The notes: generated by a model not told the origin, from the sequence alone. Positions 27,001-42,000 are shown, numbered from the stretch's first letter. The stretch: DNA of 64,000 nt from Anseranas semipalmata (GCA_013399115.1 VXAA01003176.1:1024807-1088806), one strand, 5' to 3'. Translations and numbers: made by a program.

Positions 27001-30000
27001 GATAAACTGGTATAAAGATTTTTCAAGACCAGATAAAAACAGAAAATTTCACTACTTTCTAGATGTTGGGCTAGCATGATGGCAGACCAAATTAACTCTT
27101 GGAAAGTGTAAGATAATGCATGAAAAGAAAAGTTTGAATTACTCCTACATATTGCTGTGTTCTACATTAACAACTTTTCCCAGAATAGAATAACGTACTG
27201 TAGCCACTTTAGAAAATCTTCTGCTCATTGTGAAATAGTGGCTTTAAAAAGGAGTATAAAAAGTGGTGTAGCAGCTTGTGTGTGTCGTATAAATCGGTGT
27301 TCTCACCTGTAACGCTTTGCTGGATGGTCTGAAATATGACAGGAATAGCACATTTTGGGAAAGGCTTAAAGCTGTTAAAGGCATGGGAAAGCTATCATTT
27401 ACGAGAGGAAGAAAATTCAAGACTTTTTTAGGCTGTGAGATGACTAAAGGAGGACTCAGTATTTTTCCTCCAATATCTATTTGTTTCAAAGACTCCACTT
27501 ACCCTTTTTAATGGTAAAAGAATTAGTTATTTACCTATGCTGAATGGCAACAAGTTTTTCTGTAGGGTACCTAGAGAGGAGCACACAAAAACACTCATGG
27601 GTGTATGTATTATTGTTGTTATTACTTAAGATGCTTAACATGTTATTACTCAGCATGCTTAAACAACGGATGGTTAATGGACGGAGCCTGTTGCTGCAAA
27701 ATGCAAATGAGAGGAGCTGTTTAGGATGCAGAACATGAGCAGAGTGCTTTTCTAGCCGTACTGGTTGGTTTGGAAATAAGTACCTTACCTGTGGACCGTG
27801 GCTTACCATTAGATAGACAGTGTTTTCACCCAATGAAGCTTTCCTCCCTAATTAGGTGAGAGCATAGCAGGTCTGTTTCTGCGTCAGGTTCACCTGTTCT
27901 GCTGTCCTTCCTCCTAGGTTTCCTCTTTCATTTTTCCTTGGAAGGGCGGAGAGAGAGAGAGGAAGGGATGGGGAATGCTGACGGAAGCAGCACGGTGCTG
28001 TGAAGCTTCAACCCACTAAATACTGGGTTTAGCCACATATCAGGGAAGGGAGGAGGACATAACAGATTCTGTCTTGAGACAGTTGCCAAACTCGCTTCCT
28101 GTGCAGCTGAGACTGTGGATGAGATCCCTGACTGGTTCTAGCAGAGATAGACAAAAATAGTTCTAAGAAGGACAGATTTTTGTGATTTGTTTCTCTTTAT
28201 CTTCTGTTCCTCTCCTCATCTTAAAAGAAGCCTGCATGCCTGACCCACCAACGAGAACCATAGTCACCACCACAATCTTTTACTGTGTTCTTACAAATTT
28301 GGAAAACCGGGCTCTTGTTCTGTTGAAGCCCTTACATTTATTTTCCTGGGAAGCACTGACCACTGCCATTTTTTCTCAAGCGAAGTTTGCCTTTAACTAG
28401 AAATACTGGTTCTAAAATGTTCTAAAAGATGAGATGTATCCTTGTGTTTTAAGAACAAGCTATTCCTTATGTTTCAAGGAAGTCTTCTTTATTGTGGCTG
28501 ATTTACTTCAGACTGTGGGGTTTCATGCACCTTTCTCTGATGGTGGATGAAGGTGGATGTTCCTAGATGACCTGGGATGAATGGACTATTGTTTTGGTCT
28601 AATATATAGTTATCCCTGTATTTTCAATATTAACATGATGCAAGGTTGGTTTCGGAACTGACTGAGAGTGCCCAGCTTCTACACCAGAAAGATGTTAGCG
28701 TTCTAAAAATGTCTTAAAAAGTAGGGTGGGAAGAACATGCAAATGGAAGAGTATGCAGAAAGAAACTTGGAATTTTTTTATTTTCAAGCAGTTGGCTTGG
28801 GAGGGATGCCTTGCTTTTTCTTTTTAAGACAGGGATTTTGTCCATCATTTGAACATGCATTTAGCTGCAAAAATGTGAAGTATTAGGTTAGCCTGGAAAT
28901 ATTTTAGCTCTGTTTTATGGGCAGCTAGAATTAGGATTCTGTTGTAGCAAGTATTATAGCAACAAGCTGTATGTTTGCTGTGGCCCAAAAGAAGAAGGAA
29001 GTAAGGGGGATTGCGGGCAGAAGGGGAAACAGATGTGACAACCAGGTAGGTCAGAAATAGTCAGGACTGAGATCACAAGTTTTCTGATTCTTAAACCTGG
29101 TGCCTTCATTCTGCCTCCCTAACACGTGGTTGCCCTTTAACTAGACATTAATGAATAAGAACTTCTGTATGTAAACTGCCTCCTCTGACTGAACAGCTTG
29201 TGCAACCTTTCTGCGTCTATGATCTTTAAAATCATCACGTTCCTAGGCTGTGTTAGATTCTTCTTTGTCAAGTTGGATGAAAGCAGCTTCTTTCATCTCA
29301 GCTATGACCTTTACCATAGGCACCCATGTATCTATTTCTGTTTATGACAATAAAGCTACCTGTTGCAAAACTTCAAAGACAGCCCTCGCCAACTTGAAGA
29401 GTAGAGGGCATGTGCCCATTTTTTGAAGTGTTCTATGCAAATGAAAGCATGTGTGCCCATTCACCTCCCTGTGAAATTCAAGGTGCTTGTTATGAGTAAA
29501 TTAAACCATTTAAAGAAGAGAATGCATGTTTGACGTCTGTCACTTGCAAGTGTGTTCAACAATGCATTGCTACACGTAAGATTAAATTTATGGAGGCCAG
29601 AATAAAGACTTTCTTGAAAATGTTTGGGTTTCTGGATGTTCATCATGCTTTAAATGGTGAAATGTATGCTTTAAATGGTGAAACGTATGCATTAAACCTT
29701 CATATGAAAAAAAATTTCAAATGGGAGGCTAGAGATGCCATTTTGTTTGAGAATTCTGTCCCTACACACACGAGTCTTATAAGCACAACATCCAGATTAA
29801 AGTGATTATGAACTTTGTCACTAAAACACTCCTTTTTGAGGAGGTATTCCCCTGTGACATTTCTAGAAGAATATAAATACGGTCTGCTGTAAGAAACTAA
29901 ATCATGAGTAAAAGATTTTCTCAAAATATAAAAATATAACTAATGCTAAAAGCTCAGTGTAATCAAATATCTTTTGAATCTACTGAAGGGCCATTTATTG

Positions 30001-33000
30001 CACATTAGATGTTATTCTTGTCTCAATTTTCATACTAAAGATAAGCACCATGCACACAAAGTATTTCTACTTCATGCTATTTCTGTTGTCCTTAGTTCCC
30101 TAGTTTTCTATTAATATAAAAATCAGTGGTATGGATACATCTTCTGTACCAGAGAATGGGATGATAGAGAAAGCAGAGGCTCATAATCTGCTGTGCCAGT
30201 TAAATTGCTATTTATTTTCGGCACAGGTTTTTTAGGGTTTCAGAATGGTGTTTCGATTCCTCTCTTTCAAGGTTGCCAGCAAATATTCAGTTTTGCTAGG
30301 AGAACAAGCCTTGTGTGTTACAAGTCAGTCAGTCTGTAATATGAAAAGAAAATATGTATAATTAGGGGATTTTTTTAATGTTTCTGTCACAGTGATCTTT
30401 TTTTATAACCAAGCTCAGTGTATCTGTCAGTGGGGTCTGAGACCGAGGGTGGTCTGGTACTGAAGGTGTGAGATGTTATAGTTGAATGCTATAGATTAAG
30501 CACACTAGCTAAAAGCATCAGCTGATACAGCAATTCTTTATGTGGGTTGTCCTTTACAGAAAGATGGAAGACCACACAGGGTGAGTTAAGCTATCCTGCC
30601 TACTTAATATTTTCAGCGTTTTTAATCCTTCAACAGGGAGTCTTTGGATTTTATTTGACTAGTTAGCACTTCATCTCCCATAGAGAATAAATTGTGCAGT
30701 TTCTGAATGACAAAGTATCAGCAGCAACTGGCTTTGTTCAGACTCTAGTTAGGCTTAGTTAAGTTTTCCTGTCCCTAAGAAAATATGAAGACATTTGTAT
30801 GCAGCTGTATCGTCTTTTAAGCCCTGAATGACAGCATGATGAATGATTCTTGGGCTGTCATTTTTAGATGACTTACTGTACATATACTTAAATTCAGTGA
30901 CCAAACTTAAAATCAAAAACTATTTCTATTGAATCAAAATGTCTAGGGTTTTTTTTTTGCACTGAAAGAAAAATCTAAAATTCTAACTAAAAATATTTCA
31001 GGTTCAATAGTGTTTCACTTGAAGTGAAACAATGTTGCTATTCTATTTTGAGAAACTTTAGCAGAAGATGATATGAAAGGCTAAGCCAATCACTGTTAAC
31101 AAAAATAACCATCAGAGTAGAAAATCAATCTGTCTCTTGTGTGGAGGCTTTAGCCAAAATATGCTTTTACATGGTGGTTAGGGCACTGTTCTGATAAAGA
31201 TGATGTAGGAAAATCCTCAAGTCAAACAAGACAGCATGGTTCTCCCTTGTAGACCAGATGGGAACCATTAATTATAGTACATTACTTGATTAAATTGACC
31301 CTTCTGTTACTTTGTTTGCTTTGTGAATCATATCTGCACTTTGCAACCCATAACTTCCTCCCAAATCCATCCCCAGACTTCCACACCCCTCAAAAACAAA
31401 CAAACAAACCACCTCCCCACCGCAAACTGTTTTAACTAATAATTAGTATTTCATTCAGATTAATCATCTAAAGTGGTATCTCTTCTAAAGCCAGTTTTTG
31501 AGCAAATCAGTTACTTGCTATAAACTGCATGCGATTGTAACTGTCGTGGATTCTTAAGTACAGATAGTGATGCTAGTTAAAAAACAGGTATATAAAACAG
31601 TTACTTTTTCCTTACATTCCATTTTAAGCTCTAACACTACTTTCCAAGTTGGGAGCTGCTTGCTATTTTTATAGATCATGTCAGTCATTCAAAATATTAC
31701 ATTATCATGATTGTTTGCTTGTTTTCAACTGAAAGTGCTCTGCCAGTATGTAGCTAGTACTAAGGGAATGCGAAGGAACAGGACTGTATCCCAATTAGGA
31801 GTCTGATTCCTTCCTCTGATACTGTAAAACTGCCACCCACACCTGTATTTTTAATTGGATTGGGCTCATTAAGATAAAGGATAAATTTACACATCCAAGT
31901 CTTCACTTCACAATAGCCTATAAACTCAAAGACTGTAAAGATACCCAAAACCTAAATTTTATAAGATGCATGGTGTTATGTTCTAAACTTGTAGCTCATG
32001 CACATTTTTAAATCTAGTACAGCATCTTATCTGTGTGTATTTTAACACTGGAATGGTACATTTAACTTTTGCACATCTTGTCCTTGTAAAAATTCTAGCA
32101 GAGTTGAATTTCCTAAAATTGGAACTTCTACATTTTATCCCACAGATGCAAGTGTTAAAATATTTATGTCTGTTTTAGTAGTTTTATATGCATACTCACA
32201 AACAGCATAATTTCAATGCAGCACAGAATTATGTCACTAGAAATTAAACTGAACTTCAGTTACAAACCACAGTTTTAATTATATTACAGATGCATTTAGA
32301 TGGGAATAAAATAAAAGATAATTTGGATGATCTCTGACCATTCTCTTAATTTCCTTCTTCCTTGTGCCATGGCAATATAAACAACAAGTTCAGGAATTTA
32401 GTTAGCTGAAATAGGTATTTAAACCCTAGAAATAGATGTTACATTTTACTGTATTTCCTCAAGTTTTGTTCTATGACTTGTTTTAACATAACTGCTGCTC
32501 TCTGAAATTGATTTCATTTTAATGTCAGAACCGAAAATATGGAATATCTACAATTAGCAAGGATGTAGCTCACTGTCTTGAGTGCTTGTATGTTGCATTG
32601 TATTGTGTTTGGATTCTTACACATCTGCTTTCCTAGGTTAGTCTCTTTCCTAATGTTACTGATGTGTTTTTTTTTCCTCTACCTGTGATAAAAATGATGA
32701 TTTTTTTTTTTCCATTTTAGACAGCACACTATTCATTTCTCTTGGCACAAGCTGCTTTGATTTTGTTGGCTTATTTGTGAGCAAAGCGATGTTCTGAGAA
32801 ATTTTTTGTTTATGCTATGAAAAGAATATGATCTAGTTCCTAAAACCTGCAATAGGTTCTTTTATTGTTGACAAATACATCATTGTCGGGTATCAATTTG
32901 GATTTAGGCAAGAATTCATGAAATAAATCTTAAAGAAATTCCAGGAAATCTAAAAATAGCGAGATGAAAATATTGACTTAAGCACCTTCATACTGCAGGT

Positions 33001-36000
33001 AGCACAATGTGTCAGGAGAATCTGCTAGTGCAAAGATGAATGCGAAGATGAGAGCATGGGTTCATATAAAGCTCAATTACTGTATCAAAGTGAATGAAAA
33101 CAGCAGGCAGAAAACTTTAATAAATTTAAATTTTACTTTGCATTGGGCTTTTTTTTTTTTTTTAAAGCAGGTCCAGTTGAAGCAGATTGCAGAGGGACCT
33201 GTCCACTGTATTTTGAGTATCTCTAAGGATAGAGATTCTGCAACTTGTTGGGGTGACCTGTTCCAGGGCTTAACCACTCTCACGGTTTAAAAAGACAAAA
33301 CCAAAACAACAAATGAACAAAAAACCCTAACTCCTTTTTTTCCCAATCAGATTTTCCTGAGTTCTCACTTGTATATTGCTTCTTGTGCAATTGGCTGTGC
33401 AGCTTCAAGAACAGGCTGTCTCTGTTCTTTCTATGCTCCCATTACATAGTTGTGGACAGTAGTAAGCTCTCCCCTTCACCTTCTCTTTTATGGCTAAACA
33501 AATTCAGAGCCTCTACTTGTAATAACACATGCTCCAGTCCCCTGATCATCTTGGTGGCCCCTTCCTCTGGACTCCTTCCAGTAAGTCAGTTTTTCTCCAC
33601 TGTCAACTAGCAGGACCAGATACTAAAAGCACGTGTTGTGTAAAGTGGTACCAACTTGTGTTTGTGACTTTGGTGGGAGCTAGGGGCTGTGTGGAGTGTA
33701 GCACTGAACGTCCTGAAGTCGAAATACGGTGAAGAGATGCCTGTAAGTCATCTAGCAGCTTTCAGGTAGGACAAACTCCCTTGTTTGGTGTGGGGGCACT
33801 CCAAGGCTGTGTGGAAGGCTGTCAGAGTTCAGTACTCTCTGACCAGGTTCTTTAAGGTAGTACATATGAGGACGGTTAACGTAAGATCCTTAAGATACTT
33901 GGTGCTGTGTTTTGATTTAGCAGAGAGACAGCAGCATACTGAAATGAGAATATAAGCACGATATAGCAACTGGAATACGCAGTTGGATCACCATACAAAC
34001 GTGATTCCCATTACCGGTCTCTGTGTGCTCATCCACAGCATGATGGGTGTCCCCATACACCAGGAAGGAACATGTAGGTTAAAGCCAGCTCAAGCCCATT
34101 GCTCTCCTCAGAGGTTCTTTTTTTGTTTGTTCAGTTTTTATGCTTGACGTTGGACTGAGCTACATATATATACCTCCCCTTGCTGCTGGTCTGGCTAGCT
34201 GGGGAAGGCATTGCTCTCTACTAATTATCGCAGGGAAGGCTGTTTGCACAACTTGATGACCTACTGATACAGCTGTATATCTAAAAGAGAGGTTACCCCC
34301 ACCTTGTGCTGAGATAAGTTCAGTTTGCTTAACAGTACTGGGTGGTCATTCCTTACATTCTTCGCTGAGCTCATCGCCCTTGCCCATCTCCTCGGAGCCT
34401 TCTTCCATTGTAGAGGTTTGCTGGCTAGTCACACGTGCCCTGCTGTATCTCTGAGACCATTGTAAACATGTTCCTTGTGAACTGATAGGTCACAAGTAAC
34501 TAGAAGGCTGCCTGCCTGTACTAGCTGCTCCTCATCTCAGAGCTCAATAGATGTATATTTTGGTCACATGAGGTCAGTATGTCCAGCTGCATGAGGGTAA
34601 ATTGGAAGAAGAAGAGGGAGAAGAGCTGCAGGCACCATCAGTACACTCAGCCCTCATCAGAATCCTGGCATGTATCTGAAGGGCCACAGGAGGGGGCAGC
34701 AACCTCAAAAACAGGTTGATGACCTGGCTGAGTTATTTTGAAGGACTTGAATACTCCAGTGAAAATAGGGACCAAAGTTTAGGGCCTTAAGTGGATCTCT
34801 CCTGACTACACAGGTGACACCACAGTACCTGGTCACAGTCTCTGTCATCTCAGTGGGGTTGGAAAGGTGTATTTGGCATGGCAGGTGCACATAGCTTTGG
34901 GAATAGGAATGTGTCTGCAGAAAGGAGAATCAGGATGAGATAACCAGGAAATAGTCATCAGAGGCTTGTAAAGGTTAAATGACCTGCTCTAGGAAATCTA
35001 GCAGTCATTCCAAGATTCCTCACTACTACTTTGATGGAAAGAAAATAATACATAATTTCTTATTTGCCATTTGTAATAATAATCTGTTCAGTTTCTCTGA
35101 TTATAAAAAAACAAAAAACACAAAAAGCTACTGTGATGAGAATATTTTTTCATAGAATAAGCAATTGGAAATGATTTTTTCCCTCTGCATTTCTTGCAGT
35201 AGGAAGCAGTATGCATATTAAAGTATTTTTGACTTTTAGAGGAAAGTTAGGGTACCCCCTACTGGCTATTTTTGGAAATGAATCTGAGCTATAACCTACC
35301 ACTTTAGGGTAAGCAACAATTGAGTTTATGAGTTTAATCCATACTGCAATTTTAATATAGTTTTTTAAATAGGTTTAAGAGGAGTGTTTTTTTTTTTTTT
35401 TTTTTCCCCCCCCCCCCCAGGTATTTTTGTCCCTGGCTTCAGCAGAATGAATCTACCTGTGATGAAACTGTTTTGAATGCAGGTAGTTGTAGCTCCCAGG
35501 CTGAGGAGTTCTATAGGCACTGATGGAAATAGCTAGATGTTATCACAGCTCTAGTTGCCTAGTAACTAAAGCTCAATGTATAAATTTGATGCACCTTGCC
35601 TCTCTTTTCCTTTTTACTAGTGGAATATACATACAAGTATTTAGATTTAAATGGGTCGCCATCTGATAACTAAAATGTATTCAAATCTGTAACTTTGCAA
35701 ACTCAATTATCATGATTTAAGAACTCATCTAAATTTCACATAATTAAGACATTGTCTAGTTCTTGCAACATTTATTTTCTTTTTATATTAGTAAACAAGC
35801 TTTTCAGTGCGACTGTGCATATGAATCTTAAATTATTTTCTGCATAACGTTCTCAAATTTCATCTTTCCATTTCTTTTACTGATTTGATGATTCTATATA
35901 TTTTTCTACTAAATCCACTTACACAGTCAGGAATTGCTCTTAGAGTTATTTGCTCAACTATATTGATAACCCACTTAAAATTACCTAAGACTGTTTGGAT

Positions 36001-39000
36001 TCCTGAATTTGTAAGCAGGTGTGAAATGTATGATTCGTTGAGACAACTTGTGTAAAAGAATACTTGTGTCAGGTTTCTAGCTCTGATTTTTGGTACACCA
36101 TTTCATGATCATATCTTATCCTAGAATTCACTATCAAATGAATTATCTACTAACTGTTTTAACTAATCATACTGCAGTTCCAGTAATGTAATTTCCATTA
36201 CTAGAATTATCTTCACATTTTCATAAACATGTATGCTAATATAAAATGAATTCATTTTTAATATAAAATGAGTTCAAACTGGACTGTTTTAACCTTATCA
36301 TTAGTAGACTTTAAGCTTAAGTGAGTTTTCAAATTGTGTGGCTTTATCTGACACTTGTTCCTAATTATTACATGCAGCTTTTCTCCATTTATTTCATTAG
36401 ACATATTTGATATTTTCAAGTACTATCTAAGACTTAAACTAGTTTTTAGTTATTTTGCTTAGTAGCAGTCTGTGTAGCAGTCACGTTTGTGCCCTTCATT
36501 TCTTTCATTAACAGTTGATACCTGAAGCAAACTTTATTAAAAATATGATCCTTCTTTTTTGTGATCTACATCGATAGCCTCTGTTTTACACATTTGGCTA
36601 TAGTGGGTTATTGCTTCAAGTTAGAGATCTTGTGGAACAGAAAGATGGTTTTCAAACAGGCTTCATATATGGCAGGCTGAAGGGAGAGGAAAAACCAAAA
36701 AGTTTAAAACAGATATCAGTTTTACAAGATTGTATCACACAAAGTCCTTTTTGTTTGGTTGGTTTGTTTTAGTTCGGGTCATAATTAGTTTTGTTTCAAG
36801 AAAACTGTGTAAAGAGTAAACAATAACAGTAGCTCTTTAGAAAGCTGAGTAGATAGATACTTCTTCCCAAGAGCAGTATCTTTTAAGTATACTCTGCCGC
36901 TTTCACGTAGTATGAGTTGCACAGGTCTTTCTTCACCTTACCCTGCTCTTCCAGCTCTCTTCTTGTTCTTCCAGTTTTCTTCTTGCCTGACTCTCTTTAA
37001 TTCCGCACGGGTAATTGTTTTAAAAAAGTAAAAGTTAACAAGAGTAGTGCAGCCATCGTCTTTGGTGTATATTTTGCTTGCTTATTATTGACGCAGCCCT
37101 ATAGTATGTTTTCTCTATATGTAAGTAAAAAGTTGCAAGACTTTTGTGTTAAAATCTCCCCTGTTGTCATCCACTGAAGATGCAAGCTAACATTAATTTC
37201 ATACACGAATGTTCTAAACTAGAGATCTCATTAAAATAACTGTCAAAGGCACAGAAAATGAAAATACTGTGAAGAAGAAATTGTGGTTAGCAGTAATAGA
37301 ATTTCACTTATAGTTCACCTAAATCTCATGTTTAAGTTTTACTGGGCAAATAAAATGCACGTTACGCTGTTTTTGAAATTCTTCATTCCTTTCTTGCTTT
37401 CTTTGTGAAAGTTAAAGGACAAATATGCCATTTACACTAGTTCTTTGCTGGTATGGACTCTAATGAGCTATAAAATGTTTTATATTCTCAGGCTTTTAAA
37501 TCCCTGAATTGTCATTCTTTCAAGAAGGTCACAGACTTCTTTGGAAAATGAATTGCGTCCCTGCTGGAATCAGTTGCATAAATATGCTTATTATTGATGC
37601 TAAATAAATAAATAAAAAATTGGACAGTGTCCAGTGCTTGCATGCAAACAAGTTTTACATATTGTATCATGGTATAGAAAACTTTGATTTAAAGAAATAG
37701 CTGATGTTGAAGGGTTGGAGATGAGATGCAAGTGTGGAGTGTTAGGAAGAGTAACTAGGGAGCTTGTGAATGAATACTGGGGACAGTTTACATGATGTGT
37801 GTGAGTTATAATCTATGGAATGGTGTCCCAGTGAACATGGTGGTAGGGATGTTGCTTGTGATTTTAAGTCTTAAATGGCATTTGCAGGGAGCTAGAATAA
37901 TGTTGATGTTGGGTTTTAGGTTTTTCAGTCTTGTGGTTCTGAAATTTTCCTCTCTGTTTTAGTCTTTTTATCCATAGTTTGTTTTGTGTTTTCTTTATTA
38001 ATATTAACAGTACTCTTGTATAAGGTCAGAACTGAACTGGGATATTAACCACTTGTTGCTTCTTACAGGTACTGCTCCCAGCAGCTGGTCTCTTGCAACT
38101 GCAGGATGTGAAAAGGACTTGCTGTGAATTTTTGGAATCCCAGCTTCATCCTGTCAACTGCTTGGGAATTCGTGCTTTTGCTGACATGCATGCATGCACA
38201 GATCTCTTGAACAAGGCCAACACATATGCAGGCAAGTTATTATTAGTATAGAATATAGCTTGATATCTGTGTGTGTGGGTACACGCACGTGGGTTCCATA
38301 CCCATCCACCCACACTTGCCAAAAGGAAGTTGAATTTTATCCAGGTTATTGCAGACATGCATCTTCTGAAGAAGAGTGCTTTTGATACGAATGTCTGTCA
38401 GAGAAAGAAAGTCTCCTGCCTGAAACATGGTTATAATAAGCACAGAGGGGCAGTATTTTCATGGCCTATCGGGTCCATGCAACTTGTAATCCAGAAAGAA
38501 TCCAGCTTGTTTAAAATTTTGCACCCTTACTTTGGGGAGGAAAGCAGGAAAGAAGAATTAAAATTCTGGCACTAGAGAAACAATTGCCAAGAGCCGAAGT
38601 CCCATTTATGTTTTTCAGGACTGTTGGAAGAACATGGGGGAAGAAAGAAGATGAGGGCATGGGGGGAGGTTATCTGTAGCCCCTGTACTGCACTGGCTAA
38701 GTAGTAAGGCAAGAAACATACCATATGAGTATTGTGTCTTCAGTAATTTGTCTTCTGAAAATCCTACTTATCTAGCCCAAGACTTTAAATTTCCTACTAT
38801 AAAGGGTACCTGTAGTCTTACTCTTCTGGCTTGACACAAAGTGGATAGAGGTGCATCTTCTGATTAACCATATTGCTCAACCAACAAAATGTTTTACTAG
38901 TCTAGTTTCTACTTGCCTTTAAAGAGCACTTTGTCATTATTTCTCATTCTTTGCTGAAAAATGTTCATGGAATTCTTAATTTTATTACTAAAAGTACACT

Positions 39001-42000
39001 GCCATTGTCATCTTAAAGACTGTGTTTTTCATATCTGTAAGAGGACTGGCTCACGTCAAGTCTTCACATTTTCAAAACTAAGTTCTCATTTTGCTTGCTG
39101 TTGTGAATGAAAAAGCAATTGTGATTCTTTGGTGAACTAACAGTCGTGTTGCTGTGGGGACAAGGGAGAATAATTACTCCCTTTTTCTTGATGCTGGTGA
39201 GGCCTCAGGTGGAAAAATGCTGAACTGAACTTTAAGACAGATGCAAACAGGCTGGAGTGAATCCAAGAAAGTCTGACAAGAACATATTAAGAAAACAGAC
39301 TGACCTATGACAAAGGCTGTGAGAGAAAAGGGTCTGTTTGGCTAGGAGGATGAGAAGGAACACAAATCTTCCTGTGTGTGAAAAAAGATGAGAATGAGTA
39401 AGCTTAATTTGTGCAGTATTTTTAAAGCAGTTTCATACGTGAAGAAAAATCTAACCGTAAAAGTAACACTGATCAGGCAAGCTGTCTGTGGAAGTTATGG
39501 ACTATCTGCTGTTGGGCAGCTATAAAGAACTGGTTAGACCAACATCTGATTTAGGTTCATCTAGATCACACCTGTGTGCAAATCTAGATGGTTTGAAGTG
39601 CTTTCTAGCTTGCATTTTTATCTGTGAAGGCAGAATTTTTCCTTTTTACTTTCCAAATACATTTTTAACATATCTAATACACCTGGATTCCCTTGACTGC
39701 TTTTGACACCACTAATGGTTGTATAATGTAGATTACTTAAAAATTAAACAAAGCCTGAAAGCCATTGTATAAGCTTTGCACAAAGCAGTGAGTTTGTAGC
39801 ATAACACTGTAACTAAAACTAGTGCTTTAATTCAAATAACAACGATCTTCCTATCTTTTTTGTGTGTAAAATGCCTTGGGGTCTTGATGTTTGAGTAGAC
39901 TGAAGACATTACACTGAGGAATTAATTTTTAATGGAAGCTTTTTAAGGTGAACAAAAAAAAAATCTCTTTTATAGTGTTTAAACTTAGTAGCTGGCATAG
40001 TATATTTTGATTAGAGCTATAGGAGTGAATATTCAGAGAATAGGACAAATGTGTTTTAGAATATGCTGCTAATTCGGAAATCGCGAATTGTCAGAGGTTG
40101 AGAGTTGTTCTCGGGTATGCCTCTATCTGTCTAGTCATGGATCTTTTCCTGTCTTTTCAGTGTCTCTTGGATGTTTCATTCCTACTTCATGTTCAGCAAA
40201 ATTGAATTGTTTTTCATATAAATATTTTCCCTTCCCCCTGTATTTCACTCACTGGTGACTTCAGTGTTTTCCTAGTCATTCAGGTTAATAAACTTAACAA
40301 CTTTAACCATCCTCTGCCACTTTCTCCCAACTACTCTGTTACTTACTCCCTTATTTTGTTTCTTCCCTCCTCACCAAATCTGTGCTACGTCAAATTTCTC
40401 GTTTGTTGCAATGTAAATCTACCTCTGCCTCAAATTCTTCTCTGTCTGCTAAGGTAATTGTATTACTTTTACAGTATTCCGTCCCCTCTTCCCCACTGGA
40501 TCAAATTCCAGCCTTTCACCCTTGGCTTTTCCAGTTCAGTCTCTCATTTCTCTCTTTCCACTTCTTTTGTGCTTGGAACTAACCCTCTCTTTCCTCTGTA
40601 ATCAAACCACCTTCTATTTCTGTTGGATTCCTCCAGAAAGTACTTTCCTCCTATATGCTTCCCTTTTTCTCATCATATTCTTGGAGTCCTGCTGGCCCAT
40701 ACCATGAGCTGCCAGCTCCACTCCTACTGTGTTTTTGCTGTATCTAGGTGGTGAATTTTAAAGCAATGCACACTCTGTTCTTACTCTTAAGAAAATATGC
40801 TGTGCATGGTTAGGGTGGGAGATACCTCATTGCCTGGCACTCTCTGCCCTGCCTTCGTTAATCCCTAGCATTCTGTCAGACTTAGTATGAGAGCAGTAAA
40901 GAAAAGAGAAGAAAAAAATGAAATATCCTGATAATGCTGCAGGGAAAAAAAAAAAAAAAAAAAAGATATGATTGTATTGCTTTTCATAGATTTTCTAAAA
41001 TATACAGTGACAAATTAACATCATTAACAACTTAGTACGGAGTTAAAACTGAAGATTTTCCTGAAATAGAGCACTAAGTGCTTAATTCAGATGTCTAGGT
41101 CCAAATAATAGGGTTTTTATTACCATGAGTAATTTTAGACCTCATAAAAAGAAAGATTTTGATGAATGTTTTCAGTTGCCTTAATTTCAAGAAAATCTGT
41201 TTTCCAATATAGATTTTTTCCTCACTTTCAGAAGATTATAGTTTCTCCATCAAGAATGGATATTTAAGGAAAAAACAAATGCAGTAAACTCATATGATTA
41301 GGTGTCCATTAACAGAATCCTTGGTTGCTGTCTTAAGTGTGAAATCGAGGTATACAAATCAGCCATGCTCAGTAGTATTTCATTATTTTAACCTAGTGAA
41401 ATTGTATTCAAATTATTTATATATCAATTAAAAAAAAAAAAACTCAATTCAAGAGCTATTCAGGTTATTTTGAAAGGACTAAATCTTGTAATGCATGCCT
41501 TAGGGGAGAAGTTGTAATGTAGATGCAACTCAATACTTTCTGTGATAACTGTGTTTAGACTATTACACAAAAGGTTTTAATTAAATCTTTTCTGCCTTGG
41601 AGTAACACCATATCAACTTGAAAAGGCTGTCATATTTTTGATCTTTTATGCAATAGGAAGCCAGGCTTACATTTATTAGCTAAAGTTTTTAGATAGTTAA
41701 TGTTTTAGGGAATGCATTTTCATATAGCAGTTGCTTAATTTTTTATTTATTTTTTTTTCAAAGTTCTAGTCCTACTATGCCTTAATAACGGCTAAACTGC
41801 TTCACTTACTTTTAAACTGTCTTTGTTCAATTTAGTAGTTGAAGTTAATACTTATGTAGATTACTTTCTAGAAATATAAAATCTAAGACGTCGGCAAGAC
41901 GGGGAGTGCAATACTTGTTAAATGCGTTTGAGAGTACAACTTGTAATCCTTCTTCTTTGGGTCATTTTCTTGAGGCATCCTTTGCTGTGCTCAGAGAGAT

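Larger units (their letters stand above)
15233..38068 (+). other. KLHL2: KLHL2 intron 4 (22.8 kb)
   Basis: The largest intron. It contains two CR1 fragments (19784-19945 and 33190-33608), a compound TA/TG microsatellite, small tandem duplications at about 18941, 27618 and 29645, a 13-base-pair hairpin at 18402-18453, a palindrome at 31012-31030, and a T/C tract with a candidate poison exon at 35421-35482. No other gene is recognised on either strand. Confidence 0.88.
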
